From: Butyrivibrio sp.
Lineage (GTDB): Bacteria; Bacillota; Clostridia; Lachnospirales; Lachnospiraceae
Length of the DNA: 50,474 nt
Assembly (NCBI RefSeq): GCF_017635265.1
Contig: NZ_JAGBLU010000150.1
Span: forward strand, 1 to 50,474
Direction: 5' to 3'
Every line of letters starts with the position of its first letter. Positions within the stretch are counted from its first letter, which is position 1. Made by a program: the position numbers and the translations under genes. The notes below the pieces were generated by a model. The model was not told the DNA's origin. It saw only the letters and a program-made list of their open reading frames with translations, and ran no database searches. Positions 25,271-35,282 of this stretch are shown one piece after another.

Positions 25271-26113
25271 TTACCCCACTTTATCTTTTACGAGATCTCT
25301 GTACTCAGTTTTAAGCTGCTGCGTGATGTTTCCTACCACATCATAATACTCATTCATTTTGCCCTCTGCCTTATATACCGCCATGGTTCCCACTGACAGA
25401 TTGGTCTTACTGCTTCCAAAAAGTTCTTCAAGCTCATTGACTTTTCCTTCAAGGACCAGCGAAATCTCATACAGTTCTTCATTGTCAGCCACAAAAGAAA
25501 CATATTCCTTATCAGAAAGGCTCATTCTCATAGCCCCCAAATACTGTATTAAAGACTCCTTGTCTCCGCCATCCTTATATGCTTTAAGGAACATGTCCGC
25601 AGCCCTTTCAAACAAAAAGAGTCTTGCATACATAACCCCTTCGTTATGCTCTATCTTTGCCTTGGCCTTCTTGTCCAGCTCATCCGTATTTTTTAAAAGA
25701 AATTCATATTCCTTAAAGGCCAGGCTGTAGCGACCGTTCTTAAGAAGAAAGTCCGCCCTTGCCATCTTTTTGCGATAAACGTCCATTCCGGCGTTTGCTC
25801 TTAATATTTCCTCTGTCCTGTCTACCTCTTTTTTGCTGTTGTATCCGACATAATCAAGTATAGTTCCCGCAAGTGACGCTATAGAGCATTTCTTCATAGC
25901 CATGCTTCTAAGTTCATCTGACAACCTCTCCAAAGAACATTCGTGTTCGATCCAGTCAAAGAGATCATCACCAAAGCTGTCCTCATCCAAAAGAAATGCA
26001 TTATTTACAAGTATGTAGCAAAGCTCCTCTATGCAGTAGACATTCTTGCCGACTTTTTCAATATGAAAAGGAGTCTTCGCATATGTTCCTATACAAAGAA
26101 TTGGCTTACTCAT
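25271..26113 (-). CDS. TPR-like protein of the Hsp70-like operon
   Basis: 280 residues, soluble, no signal. The N-terminal ~90 residues (MSKPILCIGTYAKTPFHIEK, IEELCYILVNNAFLLDEDSF) form a conserved-looking domain I cannot name. The rest is TPR-like helical repeats (ADFLLKNGRYSLAFKEYEFLL, EHNEGVMYARLFLFERAADMFLKAY). It starts 12 nt after the Hsp70-like gene with GAGGA 8 nt before ATG, so the two are cotranscribed. Probably a scaffold or adaptor. Confidence 0.72.
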   Translation of the reverse strand: MSKPILCIGTYAKTPFHIEKVGKNVYCIEELCYILVNNAFLLDEDSFGDDLFDWIEHECSLERLSDELRSMAMKKCSIASLAGTILDYVGYNSKKEVDRTEEILRANAGMDVYRKKMARADFLLKNGRYSLAFKEYEFLLKNTDELDKKAKAKIEHNEGVMYARLFLFERAADMFLKAYKDGGDKESLIQYLGAMRMSLSDKEYVSFVADNEELYEISLVLEGKVNELEELFGSSKTNLSVGTMAVYKAEGKMNEYYDVVGNITQQLKTEYRDLVKDKVG

Positions 26114-26125
26114 AAAACATCCTCA

Positions 26126-27427
26126 TTACAATTCTATAATCTGCTCCCAGGTCTTACCGGAGGATGGGAACAGCTCACCAAAGCCCAGATCCTGAACCTT
26201 TACTGCCACCTCATTTACAGAATTCATATGCATCAAAACGCGAAGTCTCGTGGTGCCGTTTGGTCTTTTCTCAAGACCTTCCAGATAAAGCTGCACCACT
26301 TTAGGGCTCTTGCCTGTAAGAGGCGTAACTTCAACATTTAGTATTCCGCTTGGATCCATTATGATTTCTATGGAAACTTCCGCCTCATACCAGTTGGTAC
26401 CGGCATCAAGAAGTGCGCAGTATACTTCTGTTCCGCATTTCATCAGTTTCATTCCGAGATTACATTTTAGCTTATCTTCTCCCAGAAATACGTACTTTCC
26501 GGAATGTTCCGAGGGCTTTATCCTCTCTCTTGCGGCGATACTTGCTCCCTTACTAAAGAGATTGTTTCCCTGAAATACTCTTCTGGTCCTGCACAGAAAT
26601 TCCAGAGATCTCTTGGCCCATTTATCTCTAAATCCATCTCCCAAAAGAAATACAGTGGATATGATCTTATCACCGCAGACCTTTTGCATGATAGTCAAAA
26701 ACTCATCATCAAGTTTTTCACAGGTTTTATGGTACAAGGCTGCATTTTTTGGAAAACAGCTGTTTTCAAGCTTCAGATTATCAAAAGAGCTGTCATCAAT
26801 CGTTGCCACAATAGGCGTAGTATTGTGGTTTAACGTCATCTCATAAACATTCAGGTCATCCATATCATAGTCGCAGGCAAGTATCACATGATGCATCAGT
26901 TCAACCGGCTGATATAGCATATAGTTATAAAAACTTTCCTTATGACTCTGATAAAAAATATTCCGGGTTTTAAGCTCAAGGGCTGATGTTACGGCATTAA
27001 GTACCTGCACCATTCTGTGATCCAGACTTCTGGTGGTTATCATTATGGCATCCACATTATCAAGTGACAGTTCAAGTGACAGAAGCGACAAACTTCTTTT
27101 TACAAAAAGCGTCAAAAGAGCTATAGGATCATACTCGCAATCGCCCACCATTACCGGTTTGCCCGCCCTGGCAGAAGATAAAAGATCAGGCGCAGGAAGC
27201 GCATCACCATCATCTATGTGGCGTACAGCCTCCTTTCCATAAAACCACTGGTTAACGTCATTTCTTTTACACAGCACGGTAGGAATATTATAAAGTTCTG
27301 CTCCTGCAAGGACAGAGAGAGTCTCCGGCATATCAGCATCAGAAGCCAAATAGCTTATCTGTGAAACCTTATCTCCCAAATCATATCCCAGCACAAAGTG
27401 CTTTTCATCCAAACTGCCAAAAAGCAT
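26126..27427 (-). CDS. Degenerate Hsp70/actin-fold protein (DUF5716-like)
   Basis: 433 residues. The order of motifs follows Hsp70: GYDLGDKVSQISYL at ~14 (phosphate-1 loop, cf. GIDLGTT), NIPTVLCKRNDVNQWFYGKEAV at ~47, VDAIMITTRSLDHRMVQVL at ~124, ILACDYDMDDLNVYEM at ~182 where the second phosphate loop DLGGGT is expected, and TVFLLGDGFRDKW at ~255 with SKGASIAARERI at ~290 (cf. LVGGSSRIP and GAA). The second loop lost its glycines, so ATP hydrolysis is doubtful. Residues ~310-433 look like a beta-rich C-terminal domain. I believe this is the family called DUF5716, from memory. It starts 6 nt after the 1196-residue protein gene. Confidence 0.75.
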   Translation of the reverse strand: MLFGSLDEKHFVLGYDLGDKVSQISYLASDADMPETLSVLAGAELYNIPTVLCKRNDVNQWFYGKEAVRHIDDGDALPAPDLLSSARAGKPVMVGDCEYDPIALLTLFVKRSLSLLSLELSLDNVDAIMITTRSLDHRMVQVLNAVTSALELKTRNIFYQSHKESFYNYMLYQPVELMHHVILACDYDMDDLNVYEMTLNHNTTPIVATIDDSSFDNLKLENSCFPKNAALYHKTCEKLDDEFLTIMQKVCGDKIISTVFLLGDGFRDKWAKRSLEFLCRTRRVFQGNNLFSKGASIAARERIKPSEHSGKYVFLGEDKLKCNLGMKLMKCGTEVYCALLDAGTNWYEAEVSIEIIMDPSGILNVEVTPLTGKSPKVVQLYLEGLEKRPNGTTRLRVLMHMNSVNEVAVKVQDLGFGELFPSSGKTWEQIIEL

Positions 27428-27433
27428 ATCCTG

Positions 27434-30400
27434 TCATCCTTCTTCGCCATCATCTAAAAGGGCTGTAAACAGCCTGTCACAAACAAATCTCTTTTTACTG
27501 AACTCCAAAAGAAGCTTATCTACAGTGTCATAGTCCTGCAACGTTTCGCCAATCATAATATCATTGATATAGCTGAATCTGCTTCCTGTCTGACTCTTAA
27601 TTATATCGCTCTTTTGGATAGTTCCGCTCTCGGTAAGAGTCCCCTCTTTTCCTTCATTATCCTCTGTTATGTAGTACTGAAGCTGCTCTCCAAAGAAAAG
27701 TACAAAGGAAGCCACATATATTCCGTCGTACATCTCGCGCATTTCAACACTTTTGTAATCATTGTCGCTATCAGCCGAGAGTCTGTAGTGTACAAAGCAG
27801 TGACTCCCCCTCTTTGTCCTGTACTCAAGCATAGTCTTGTCCGTAAACTGAACCATTTCAGGTAAAAGATCTTCAAACTCAATAAAGAACGGGAAGTAAA
27901 TATTCTCATTTATGAGTTCCTTCAGGAAAGAAACCGCCACATCAGTATTGTATTCCTCTCCGGTTTTCTTTTCAGTTCCATAGTAACGAAGGTAACCGAG
28001 TTTACACACATCCAAAAGAGGAACTCCGTTCAGCGCAAGGCTTTCAATCCTCTCATATATGAATCCATCCGTTATTTTTCCACGGACGAAGCTGTCATAG
28101 GAACTCTGAGACAAAAACGCAACTTCCACATCCGTATTGGCGCCGCTCTTAACGTAAGACCTGAAGATTTCAATTTTTTCTCCCACGTATGAACCGCTGT
28201 AGAGCATTTGTATCAGCATTCTCTCAGCAAGAGGATATGTGTCAAGTCCAAAGGACTCTGCTGCCCTGAACACATCGCGCATCTCTTTTATGGTTCCGTT
28301 AAAGTTGGCAACCAAATATTTTAAAAGCTGCTCGTCATATTTAGCCTTCGAAAATGCGTAGTAGGCAATTTCAACTTCCTGGCGTTCATTTTCATAGATA
28401 TCCCTGTCAAGCATCCTTCCGCACATCCTAAGAATCACCTTTGGATCAAGTGAATGTGTTCCGTATGCCTTAACCCATTCAAGAGCCTTATCATAAAGCC
28501 CTGCCATTACCATAAGTTCTAAAAGCTCATTTCTCTCAAGACTGCTTATATCAAGGGGATCAACATTCACAAGATATTCGGTAAGCTGCCTTGTAAAATC
28601 ATTGTCATAATAGAACTTAATAAGATTATTCCTGATCTCGTTACGAACATTTTTCCTTACAAGATCCGATTCCGCAAGATCCCTGTACCTGCTGACATTG
28701 TCCATATCAATGGTATATGCATTCTTGCCAAGATCGCACAGGAAAAGATCAAGATTCTCTTTTCCCTTTTGTATGTAGGGAAGTGCAAAGCCTGTTAGCT
28801 TTCCGGGAAGCATCATCCTTATGTTGGTATAGGCAATAGATGTTGCATATCTGTTATCATCCCTGTCCGTCAAAAGAATTGTGTATTCATTTCCGTACAG
28901 CGGAACATAAGCCCTTCCATCTATCACCTGATAGCGCATCTCTTTTTCACACTTGTCATATACCACACAGACACTGTTAACTCTTTTATCCAAAGTTCTG
29001 ATTTCTGCAGTATTGATCACATACAAAACTTTAGGTGCGTTGGAAGCATCCACCATCTTTTTAGTGAGAAGATTCTTGTAAAGATATCCGAGATCCTTAT
29101 TTATTCTGCCTCTGTCAAGCTGGGCCATTAAAAATTTTTCTATCTGCGGCACATATGACTCGTACAGCTCGGGACAATCGTCCTTCCTCTCATGTATGTA
29201 TCTGTAAAGAATAGCACTTTTGTCATACTCAAGGTCACTTTGGTAAGAAAAATACATAAGGACCATCTTGCTGATCTCACAGGGCAAAAGTCCCTCTTCG
29301 GTAGTGTAGATGGACATCATGTAATATTCATAGAGCCTTGTAATGCGAAGCTGCCTGTCAACTCCCAGACGATACCACTCAAAAGCTCCCTTGGTTGTTT
29401 TGCCTCCCTTTATCAAAAGAGATACAATAGCCTCCAAAATAAGATCATTTTCTTTTACCTCATAACACGCCGTCAGTATTTTGTACAGTTTCTCACTATA
29501 CCCTCTTACACGTGCGGATAAATACACAATCTGATCAATAAGGTTAAGACTTATGATCTGTTTTTTGGCACCATATTCAAGGACATAGAGCTCATAGTCC
29601 TCAAGTCTTGTAAGCATGGATGGTGTCTCGTTTAAAAGTCCCATAGCTTCCAGATATAAAATCGGACTTCGACATCCAAGTGCAAACTGCTCTTCAAGGC
29701 TCATCCACTTTCTGGGACTTGAAGAGGAATACTCCTCGGCTACATACTGCAATAGCCACGCAATTCGCCAGTTATCGGGATTTCTTCTGAATATTCCCTC
29801 AAGCCTCTCGGCCACATCATTTAAAAAGCTCTCTTCCTTGCTGCATAGAGTAGACAAATATAAATAATAGCTGTATAGGGTATCTCCCGGTGCATCAAGC
29901 GCCTCTGCTTCTGCCCTGTCAAGGATCCACTTGCCTTCATTGACTCTTCCGGCTGTTATATAGTAGTGAGCCGTATATAACCTGAATTCCAAGTCCTTGT
30001 CATCTATGGCATTCATCTTGGCAATAATCTTACCTGTCTCAGAAACCCACACCCTTGCAGTAATCTTCTTACATCTGTAGTTTTCATATGCCCTTACAAG
30101 ATCAACTAGTAGCTGTTTTTTCTCCTGATAATCCGCCGTTGGGTGTTTACCTGTAAGCTCAACGGCAACGGTTACGGGAAGTTCTTTTTTTATGAACGCA
30201 TTGGAAAAAACAATCTTACCGAAATTATTGCCCTCATGGAGTGCCTCTGTCCTTAACCTTATTTTTATATGGCATGAGCTTCCGCTAAAACTCTCCTCAG
30301 TTAAGCTGGTCTTATCAAGATATATAAAATCCCCCAAAACCTCGGCATGAAGAGCTGTGTAGCCCCATCCGTTTCTGGTTATCATTATGCCGTTTTCATG

Positions 30401-31024
30401 GCTGGTTCCGGTAAAATCTATGCGTATCTCTTCCTGATCAAGAAGATATTCAACAGGTTTTTTCTTGTTGATACTGATAAGAAACTCTTCGACATTCTGC
30501 TCGTTCATATACTGGGCAGAAAGCCCTCTGTAAAGGCTTTCGTACTGACTGTCATTTCCCTGAAAAATACTGATAAACTCACTTGAATAAAAAAGACTCA
30601 CAGCTTCTTTCCAGTCAGTTTTAGCTAAATTTGCAAAATGGAAAAGATTTTTGATATCGCCAAGACTTGATGAAATATGATCATGTCTGACGGTAATAAC
30701 AAAGGGCAATGTGTACTCACCCTGATTAGATATAATTCTAAATTCCCCCTGAAGTACATCTCCTTTTGACAGGCCTCTTGCATTATATCTGTAGGAAACC
30801 TCATAGGGAGATCCTGAAAATTCAGGAGTAATGACTTCCATACGCAGGTCTGTAGCCGAAACCCTGCCAACAGATGGGCTGTTTTCCGATCCGAATATAG
30901 TAAAAGAGCCTTCGACTTCTTCATCCGGTCCCAAAGCTATCTCAACTCTGGGCACAGAAAAATCCAGGCTCTTATCCTCATATTCAAATTGCCCCTTAAG
31001 GAGCCTATCAATTATCTCTCTCAC
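27434..31024 (-). CDS. Giant multi-repeat protein of the Hsp70-like operon (DUF5717-like)
   Basis: 1196 residues, no signal peptide or membrane helix. The N-terminal ~300 residues are beta-rich, apparently two sandwich-like domains (VEIALGPDEEVEGSFTIFGS and ITRNGWGYTALHAEVLGD). Then comes a ~750-residue helical array with many TPR-like stretches, and a C-terminal beta module near residues 1080-1160 (RGSHCFVHYRLSADSDND, FFGEQLQYYITEDNEG). The start is GTG at 31024 with GGGGTGA upstream. First gene of the four-gene operon. I believe it belongs to DUF5717, recalled and not checked. Looks like a large scaffold; no catalytic motif seen. Confidence 0.75.
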   Translation of the reverse strand: MREIIDRLLKGQFEYEDKSLDFSVPRVEIALGPDEEVEGSFTIFGSENSPSVGRVSATDLRMEVITPEFSGSPYEVSYRYNARGLSKGDVLQGEFRIISNQGEYTLPFVITVRHDHISSSLGDIKNLFHFANLAKTDWKEAVSLFYSSEFISIFQGNDSQYESLYRGLSAQYMNEQNVEEFLISINKKKPVEYLLDQEEIRIDFTGTSHENGIMITRNGWGYTALHAEVLGDFIYLDKTSLTEESFSGSSCHIKIRLRTEALHEGNNFGKIVFSNAFIKKELPVTVAVELTGKHPTADYQEKKQLLVDLVRAYENYRCKKITARVWVSETGKIIAKMNAIDDKDLEFRLYTAHYYITAGRVNEGKWILDRAEAEALDAPGDTLYSYYLYLSTLCSKEESFLNDVAERLEGIFRRNPDNWRIAWLLQYVAEEYSSSSPRKWMSLEEQFALGCRSPILYLEAMGLLNETPSMLTRLEDYELYVLEYGAKKQIISLNLIDQIVYLSARVRGYSEKLYKILTACYEVKENDLILEAIVSLLIKGGKTTKGAFEWYRLGVDRQLRITRLYEYYMMSIYTTEEGLLPCEISKMVLMYFSYQSDLEYDKSAILYRYIHERKDDCPELYESYVPQIEKFLMAQLDRGRINKDLGYLYKNLLTKKMVDASNAPKVLYVINTAEIRTLDKRVNSVCVVYDKCEKEMRYQVIDGRAYVPLYGNEYTILLTDRDDNRYATSIAYTNIRMMLPGKLTGFALPYIQKGKENLDLFLCDLGKNAYTIDMDNVSRYRDLAESDLVRKNVRNEIRNNLIKFYYDNDFTRQLTEYLVNVDPLDISSLERNELLELMVMAGLYDKALEWVKAYGTHSLDPKVILRMCGRMLDRDIYENERQEVEIAYYAFSKAKYDEQLLKYLVANFNGTIKEMRDVFRAAESFGLDTYPLAERMLIQMLYSGSYVGEKIEIFRSYVKSGANTDVEVAFLSQSSYDSFVRGKITDGFIYERIESLALNGVPLLDVCKLGYLRYYGTEKKTGEEYNTDVAVSFLKELINENIYFPFFIEFEDLLPEMVQFTDKTMLEYRTKRGSHCFVHYRLSADSDNDYKSVEMREMYDGIYVASFVLFFGEQLQYYITEDNEGKEGTLTESGTIQKSDIIKSQTGSRFSYINDIMIGETLQDYDTVDKLLLEFSKKRFVCDRLFTALLDDGEEG

Positions 31025-31055
31025 CAGCTCACCCCAAAAAACATTCTTGATAATT

Positions 31056-31066
31056 AGTATATCACA
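31056..31066 (-). promoter_or_regulatory. Promoter of the Hsp70-like operon
   Basis: On the minus strand TG-A-TATACT, an extended -10 element (TATACT at 31056-31061), about 25 nt before the GTG start after initiation. The -35 region is poor. Confidence 0.5.
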
Positions 31067-31109
31067 CTGAGGATGTTTTTAGTACTGTCGCTGTAAGAGG
31101 ATTACACAA

Positions 31110-32321
31110 TCACTCTGTTCTGAGGGCTTCTATCGGATCAAGCTTTGCAGCACGCCTGGCCGGATATATTCCAAAGAAAAGTCCGATACCTGTAGAAATT
31201 GCCACTACAAGTGCCACAAGCATAGGATTTACCGTGAAAGAGAAGTCAATTATACGGCAGATCAAATACGACAAGGAAATCCCCAGTATTATTCCTATAA
31301 TTCCTCCTGTAAAGGTAAGAATTGCAGCTTCAGCAAGGAACTGAGTCAGAATCGAAGAAGTACGGGCACCGAGAGACTTTCTTATACCTATCTCTCTGGT
31401 TCTCTCCGTTACTGAAACCGTCATTATATTCATTACGCCAATTCCGCCGACAAGAAGTGAAATTGCAGCTATAATTGCCACAACCGAAGTAATAATCGTA
31501 AGTATAGTATCCGTAGTCTGATCAAATCCATAACCTGATGATATCTTTACTGCTCCCTCACCTCTAAGCCCCATAACATTCTCAACCACAGACCGTGCCT
31601 TTGACAGAACAGCATTCTTATTCTCACTCTCAAGATAAATTGTAAAACTACTCATATTGTCTATATTCAGACTAAATGCTCCGGCAGCCGCAGTATAAGG
31701 TACATCTCCCATATATGCCGGCTCTTCCATATAGCTGGCATAGGCCTCATCCATTGAAGTATCTTCCCTTATACCAATTACCTGAAAATCCGCTGTAAGA
31801 TCATAAGCCGTGATAGTAACAGTCTCTCCGACTGCATTTTCATATCCAAAGAGTTTTTTGGCAGCAATCTGGCTAAGTACACAAACTTTTTTTCCATCTT
31901 CCACATCTGAGGCACTAAAATAACGGCCGTGAACCATCTTCACTCCGGAGCCATGTTCCATTGCCTGACTTCCACCGCTTATGTCCATATCATACTTTTC
32001 GCCTCTGACCTGTGTTTCGCCCCACACGCTGATGCTTGGAGAAACTCCGTAAATATTATCAATTGCTGCTTCTATTTCTTCCAGATCATCTTTGGTAAAA
32101 AGCTTATCCGTTTTGGTATTGTCAAGTGAAACACTTATTGTAGTGGCGCCAATGGAATCCATCTCGCTGTTTACTGTTGCCTTCATTCCATCACCGATAA
32201 TAAGAACAGTAAGCACCGCTGCTATTCCTATGATAATTCCAAGCATGGTAAGAAAAGATCTTCCCTTATTGTTCTTTATGCTTGAAAACGCACTTTTTAT
32301 ATATTCTCCAAAAGTTCCCAT
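31110..32321 (-). CDS. MacB/FtsX-type ABC transporter permease 2
   Basis: 403 residues with the MacB permease plan: one N-terminal helix (SFLTMLGIIIGIAAVLTVLIIGDGM), a ~220-residue extracellular MacB-PCD-like domain and three C-terminal helices with the conserved VGGIGVMNIMTVSVTERTREIGIRKSLGA loop, ending in GIYPARRAAKLDPIEALRTE. ATG 32321 has AAGGA 8 nt upstream; the frame is open nine codons farther but that would overlap the partner gene. A paralogue of the adjoining permease, so the exporter is a heterodimer. Export substrate unknown (peptide antibiotic, lipid or cell-wall related). Confidence 0.93.
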   Translation of the reverse strand: MGTFGEYIKSAFSSIKNNKGRSFLTMLGIIIGIAAVLTVLIIGDGMKATVNSEMDSIGATTISVSLDNTKTDKLFTKDDLEEIEAAIDNIYGVSPSISVWGETQVRGEKYDMDISGGSQAMEHGSGVKMVHGRYFSASDVEDGKKVCVLSQIAAKKLFGYENAVGETVTITAYDLTADFQVIGIREDTSMDEAYASYMEEPAYMGDVPYTAAAGAFSLNIDNMSSFTIYLESENKNAVLSKARSVVENVMGLRGEGAVKISSGYGFDQTTDTILTIITSVVAIIAAISLLVGGIGVMNIMTVSVTERTREIGIRKSLGARTSSILTQFLAEAAILTFTGGIIGIILGISLSYLICRIIDFSFTVNPMLVALVVAISTGIGLFFGIYPARRAAKLDPIEALRTE

Positions 32322-32331
32322 TCTATCTTCC

Positions 32332-33540
32332 TTATAACCTGAGCGCATCTATAGGTTTCATCTTTGCAGCTTTTCTTGCGGGATAAAGTCCGAAGAACAA
32401 ACCCACAAGAACTGAGAAAAATGCTGCTCCCAAAACCGATGAAGGCGTTATGATAACACTAAATCCTATAGCCGAACAAATAATATTTGCAAGCACTATT
32501 CCCAAAATTATCCCTACAATTCCTCCAAGAAAAGTCAGGATAGATGCTTCGAACAAAAACTGCGACATTATGGCCCCTGTCTTGGCACCGATAGATTTCC
32601 TTATACCGATTTCCCTTGTTCTCTCCGTTACGGAAACCAGCATGATATTCATTACTCCAATTCCGCCTACAACGAGGGATATAACTGAAACCAGCAAAAG
32701 AAATGATGAGGCATAGCCAAGAATCTGATCCAGCTGCTGTGAAAAATCAGCCATACTGTAACCTGTTATGGCATTGGTTCCTCTAAGACCATGAATATTC
32801 ATAAGAATATTTTTAGCTTCTGTAACTCTGTCGTTTAATATTCCCTGATCAGCAAAAAGAACCAGATTATAAAGCTTTTCAGCTTCGTAGTCAAAGTCTG
32901 CACAAAATGCGGTATATGGAGTTTCGATTGTGGCAAAATAATCCTGTCCCTCCATAAGAAAAGTGTACATTTCATTCATGTGATCACGAAGCCCTACAAC
33001 AGTATATGTTGCAGTTTTTCCCCACATGGTCAGCTCTATTTCATTTCCAATACACTCTTCCGTTCCAAAAAGCTTTACCGCATCATCTATGAGCATTACA
33101 CATACTCTTTGCCCGCTTTCAACCTGCTGCCTTGTAAAATACGAACCCTTCACAATTCCATTTCCAAGAGCATACTCCAAAGCTTGTGTTCCGGCACTTA
33201 CGCTGGCTTCAAAAGTACCTCTTTTTGCCTTTACTTTTCCATAGCCGCTAAAATTAGGAGATATGCCCTTAATGTCTGTAAGCTGCTCCTCGATGATTCT
33301 CATATCTTCGCTTGTAAAAAAATCCGAAGTTTTTTTGGTATTGATACTGATTATTCCGTAGTTACCGGCTATTCCGTTTAACTGACTTTGCACAAACTCA
33401 GTCATGCCGTTGCCAAGAGCAACAACGGCAATTACCGCCGCAATACCTATAACAATTCCAAGCATAGTCATAAGCGTGCGGTAGCCATTACCGATTATCT
33501 GCTTGATTGCACTTTTAAAATACTCTCCAAATTGTCCCAT
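32332..33540 (-). CDS. MacB/FtsX-type ABC transporter permease 1
   Basis: 402 residues with the same plan as its neighbour: helix TLMTMLGIVIGIAAVIAVVALG, extracellular domain, then LVVGGIGVMNIMLVSVTERTREIGIRKSIGAKTG and a C-terminal FGLYPARKAAKMKPIDALRL. The two permeases diverge mainly in the extracellular part. Works with the ATPase (35283-35984) and adaptor (33585-35225). Confidence 0.93.
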   Translation of the reverse strand: MGQFGEYFKSAIKQIIGNGYRTLMTMLGIVIGIAAVIAVVALGNGMTEFVQSQLNGIAGNYGIISINTKKTSDFFTSEDMRIIEEQLTDIKGISPNFSGYGKVKAKRGTFEASVSAGTQALEYALGNGIVKGSYFTRQQVESGQRVCVMLIDDAVKLFGTEECIGNEIELTMWGKTATYTVVGLRDHMNEMYTFLMEGQDYFATIETPYTAFCADFDYEAEKLYNLVLFADQGILNDRVTEAKNILMNIHGLRGTNAITGYSMADFSQQLDQILGYASSFLLLVSVISLVVGGIGVMNIMLVSVTERTREIGIRKSIGAKTGAIMSQFLFEASILTFLGGIVGIILGIVLANIICSAIGFSVIITPSSVLGAAFFSVLVGLFFGLYPARKAAKMKPIDALRL

Positions 33541-33584
33541 GTTTTAACCACATATTACTATGATATATTTTAATTTATCATTAC

Positions 33585-35225
33585 TTACATATTGTTAACT
33601 GCTACCGGCATACCTTCTGTCAGAAGTGTCGCATCGGATGTGATAACTTCATCACCCTCTGCAAGTCCTTCAACAATCTGTGCATCAGTACTTGTAGATA
33701 TTCCCACAGTTACATTTTTTCTGGTCACCAGACCGTTTTCCACAACATAAACATAGTCGCCGTCAGCATCTGTCTGTACGTATTCATATGGAAGTACTAT
33801 TGTGTTATCTGCCTTTTCAGCATGAATCTTGTTGGTAGCTTCAACTCCAAGAATGATATCACTGTCAGGATTTGTAACCTGAATGATAGTCTCTACCACT
33901 GCGACACCGTTTGAGTTCTTTGTAGCATTACCGGATATTTTGGTAACTTCTCCGCTATATGCCTTGCCGTTTATTGTAATATCAACGTTTTGTCCAAGGG
34001 CAATCTTTGGAAGGTCACTTTTGGATACTGACAAAGCAACCTGAACATCATCAAGATTAGCCATTGTTACCATCTTGGTTCCGGCAGTAACTGTTGCTCC
34101 CTCTACAACCGCAACTTCAGTTACAACGCCGTTAAACTCAGCTTTTACACCTTCTTTTGCATTTTCAATCTTTTCAATAGTATCTTCCTGAGTAATCTGG
34201 GTTGATTCGTACTGAGCTTTGGATGAAACTGCTGTTCCGCCGTTAATCTGAGCTGCCTTTGCAGAAGAAAGATGGCTCTGTTCTTCTTTTAGCGCTGTTA
34301 TCTGATCATTCCAGGACTGTATCTCTGCATCTGATTTGAGAGCATATGTCACATCATTTATAGTCTGCTGAATTGCAAGGGAGGCCTGTTTGTTTTCTTC
34401 TGTAGGCTCAGTATAGTTTCCATCATCATCTTTTGTATTATTTTCATTTCTGTAGATATAACTGTCACTGCCGTTGTCAAACAGTCCTTCGCTGCTATCG
34501 GCTATGCCATTCTGATTGATATCAAGTGCAACATTTTGCAGATCTTTAAGAGTCTGGTTTATTCTGTTGGTTTTCTCGGTAATCTTTGTATTAAGAGCAT
34601 CTATTTCCGCTGTAATGGCATCAAGCCTGTCATTTATCTGCTGTGCTGTCATTCCTTCAGCGTACTTTCTGTCAGCTGCCCCTACTTCTGAATACAGCGA
34701 ACTGTAACTTCCCTTTGCCTGAGTTATAGCAAGCTCAGCTGTTTTCTGTGCACGGTCAAGAGCCTCTGCATCATAAGAGTAAAGTACATCCCCTGCAGAA
34801 ACCTTATCTCCGACTTTAATATCGAGAGTTTCAACAGGTGCGGCTACTTCTGAAAAGAAAGTCTTGGTTTCAGCACTCTGAACTGTTCCTGAAATAGAAA
34901 GAACATTTTCGATACTTCCAAGTGCCACAGGAGTTGTCTGAACCATTGTCACCTGATTTTTTCCGGCAATAATCGACCTTCCGACAGCACCCAGAACCAA
35001 AAGAGCTACTATGCCGCCAACAACATATCTCTTCTTTAGTTTAAATTTCTTTTTACCTGTAACCTCGTCCGGTAAGGTTGCCTCCTCATAATCATCATAA
35101 ACTTCGGTTTCGGAACCTGTTGTTTCCTTAATTTCTGTATTTACGGTTGTTTCTTTGTTTTCCGTTTCTTTGGTATTTAAATCCTTGTTTTCTTCAAGTT
35201 TTTTATCTTTCATGTTATCTGACAT
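33585..35225 (-). CDS. HlyD/MacA-type adaptor (membrane fusion protein)
   Basis: 546 residues. A basic, acidic-rich cytoplasmic N-terminus (~1-65) precedes one membrane helix (KKRYVVGGIVALLVLGAVG). Then come biotinyl-lipoyl halves (GSIENVLSISGTVQSAETKTFF; VEGATVTAGTKMVTMANLDD), a long coiled-coil hairpin (~150-330) and beta-barrel segments. Such adaptors partner MacB-like ABC systems in Gram-positives. The hairpin contains an unusual insert near residues 230-260, NQNGIADSSEGLFDNGSDSY, a Ca-binding-like Asp/Asn-rich loop. ATG 35225 has GGAGGAG upstream. Confidence 0.88.
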   Translation of the reverse strand: MSDNMKDKKLEENKDLNTKETENKETTVNTEIKETTGSETEVYDDYEEATLPDEVTGKKKFKLKKRYVVGGIVALLVLGAVGRSIIAGKNQVTMVQTTPVALGSIENVLSISGTVQSAETKTFFSEVAAPVETLDIKVGDKVSAGDVLYSYDAEALDRAQKTAELAITQAKGSYSSLYSEVGAADRKYAEGMTAQQINDRLDAITAEIDALNTKITEKTNRINQTLKDLQNVALDINQNGIADSSEGLFDNGSDSYIYRNENNTKDDDGNYTEPTEENKQASLAIQQTINDVTYALKSDAEIQSWNDQITALKEEQSHLSSAKAAQINGGTAVSSKAQYESTQITQEDTIEKIENAKEGVKAEFNGVVTEVAVVEGATVTAGTKMVTMANLDDVQVALSVSKSDLPKIALGQNVDITINGKAYSGEVTKISGNATKNSNGVAVVETIIQVTNPDSDIILGVEATNKIHAEKADNTIVLPYEYVQTDADGDYVYVVENGLVTRKNVTVGISTSTDAQIVEGLAEGDEVITSDATLLTEGMPVAVNNM

Positions 35226-35282
35226 TTTTCTCCTCCATATCTGTAGCTGCCCTGTCATATAGCCGCGCTATGCGTTGGCATA

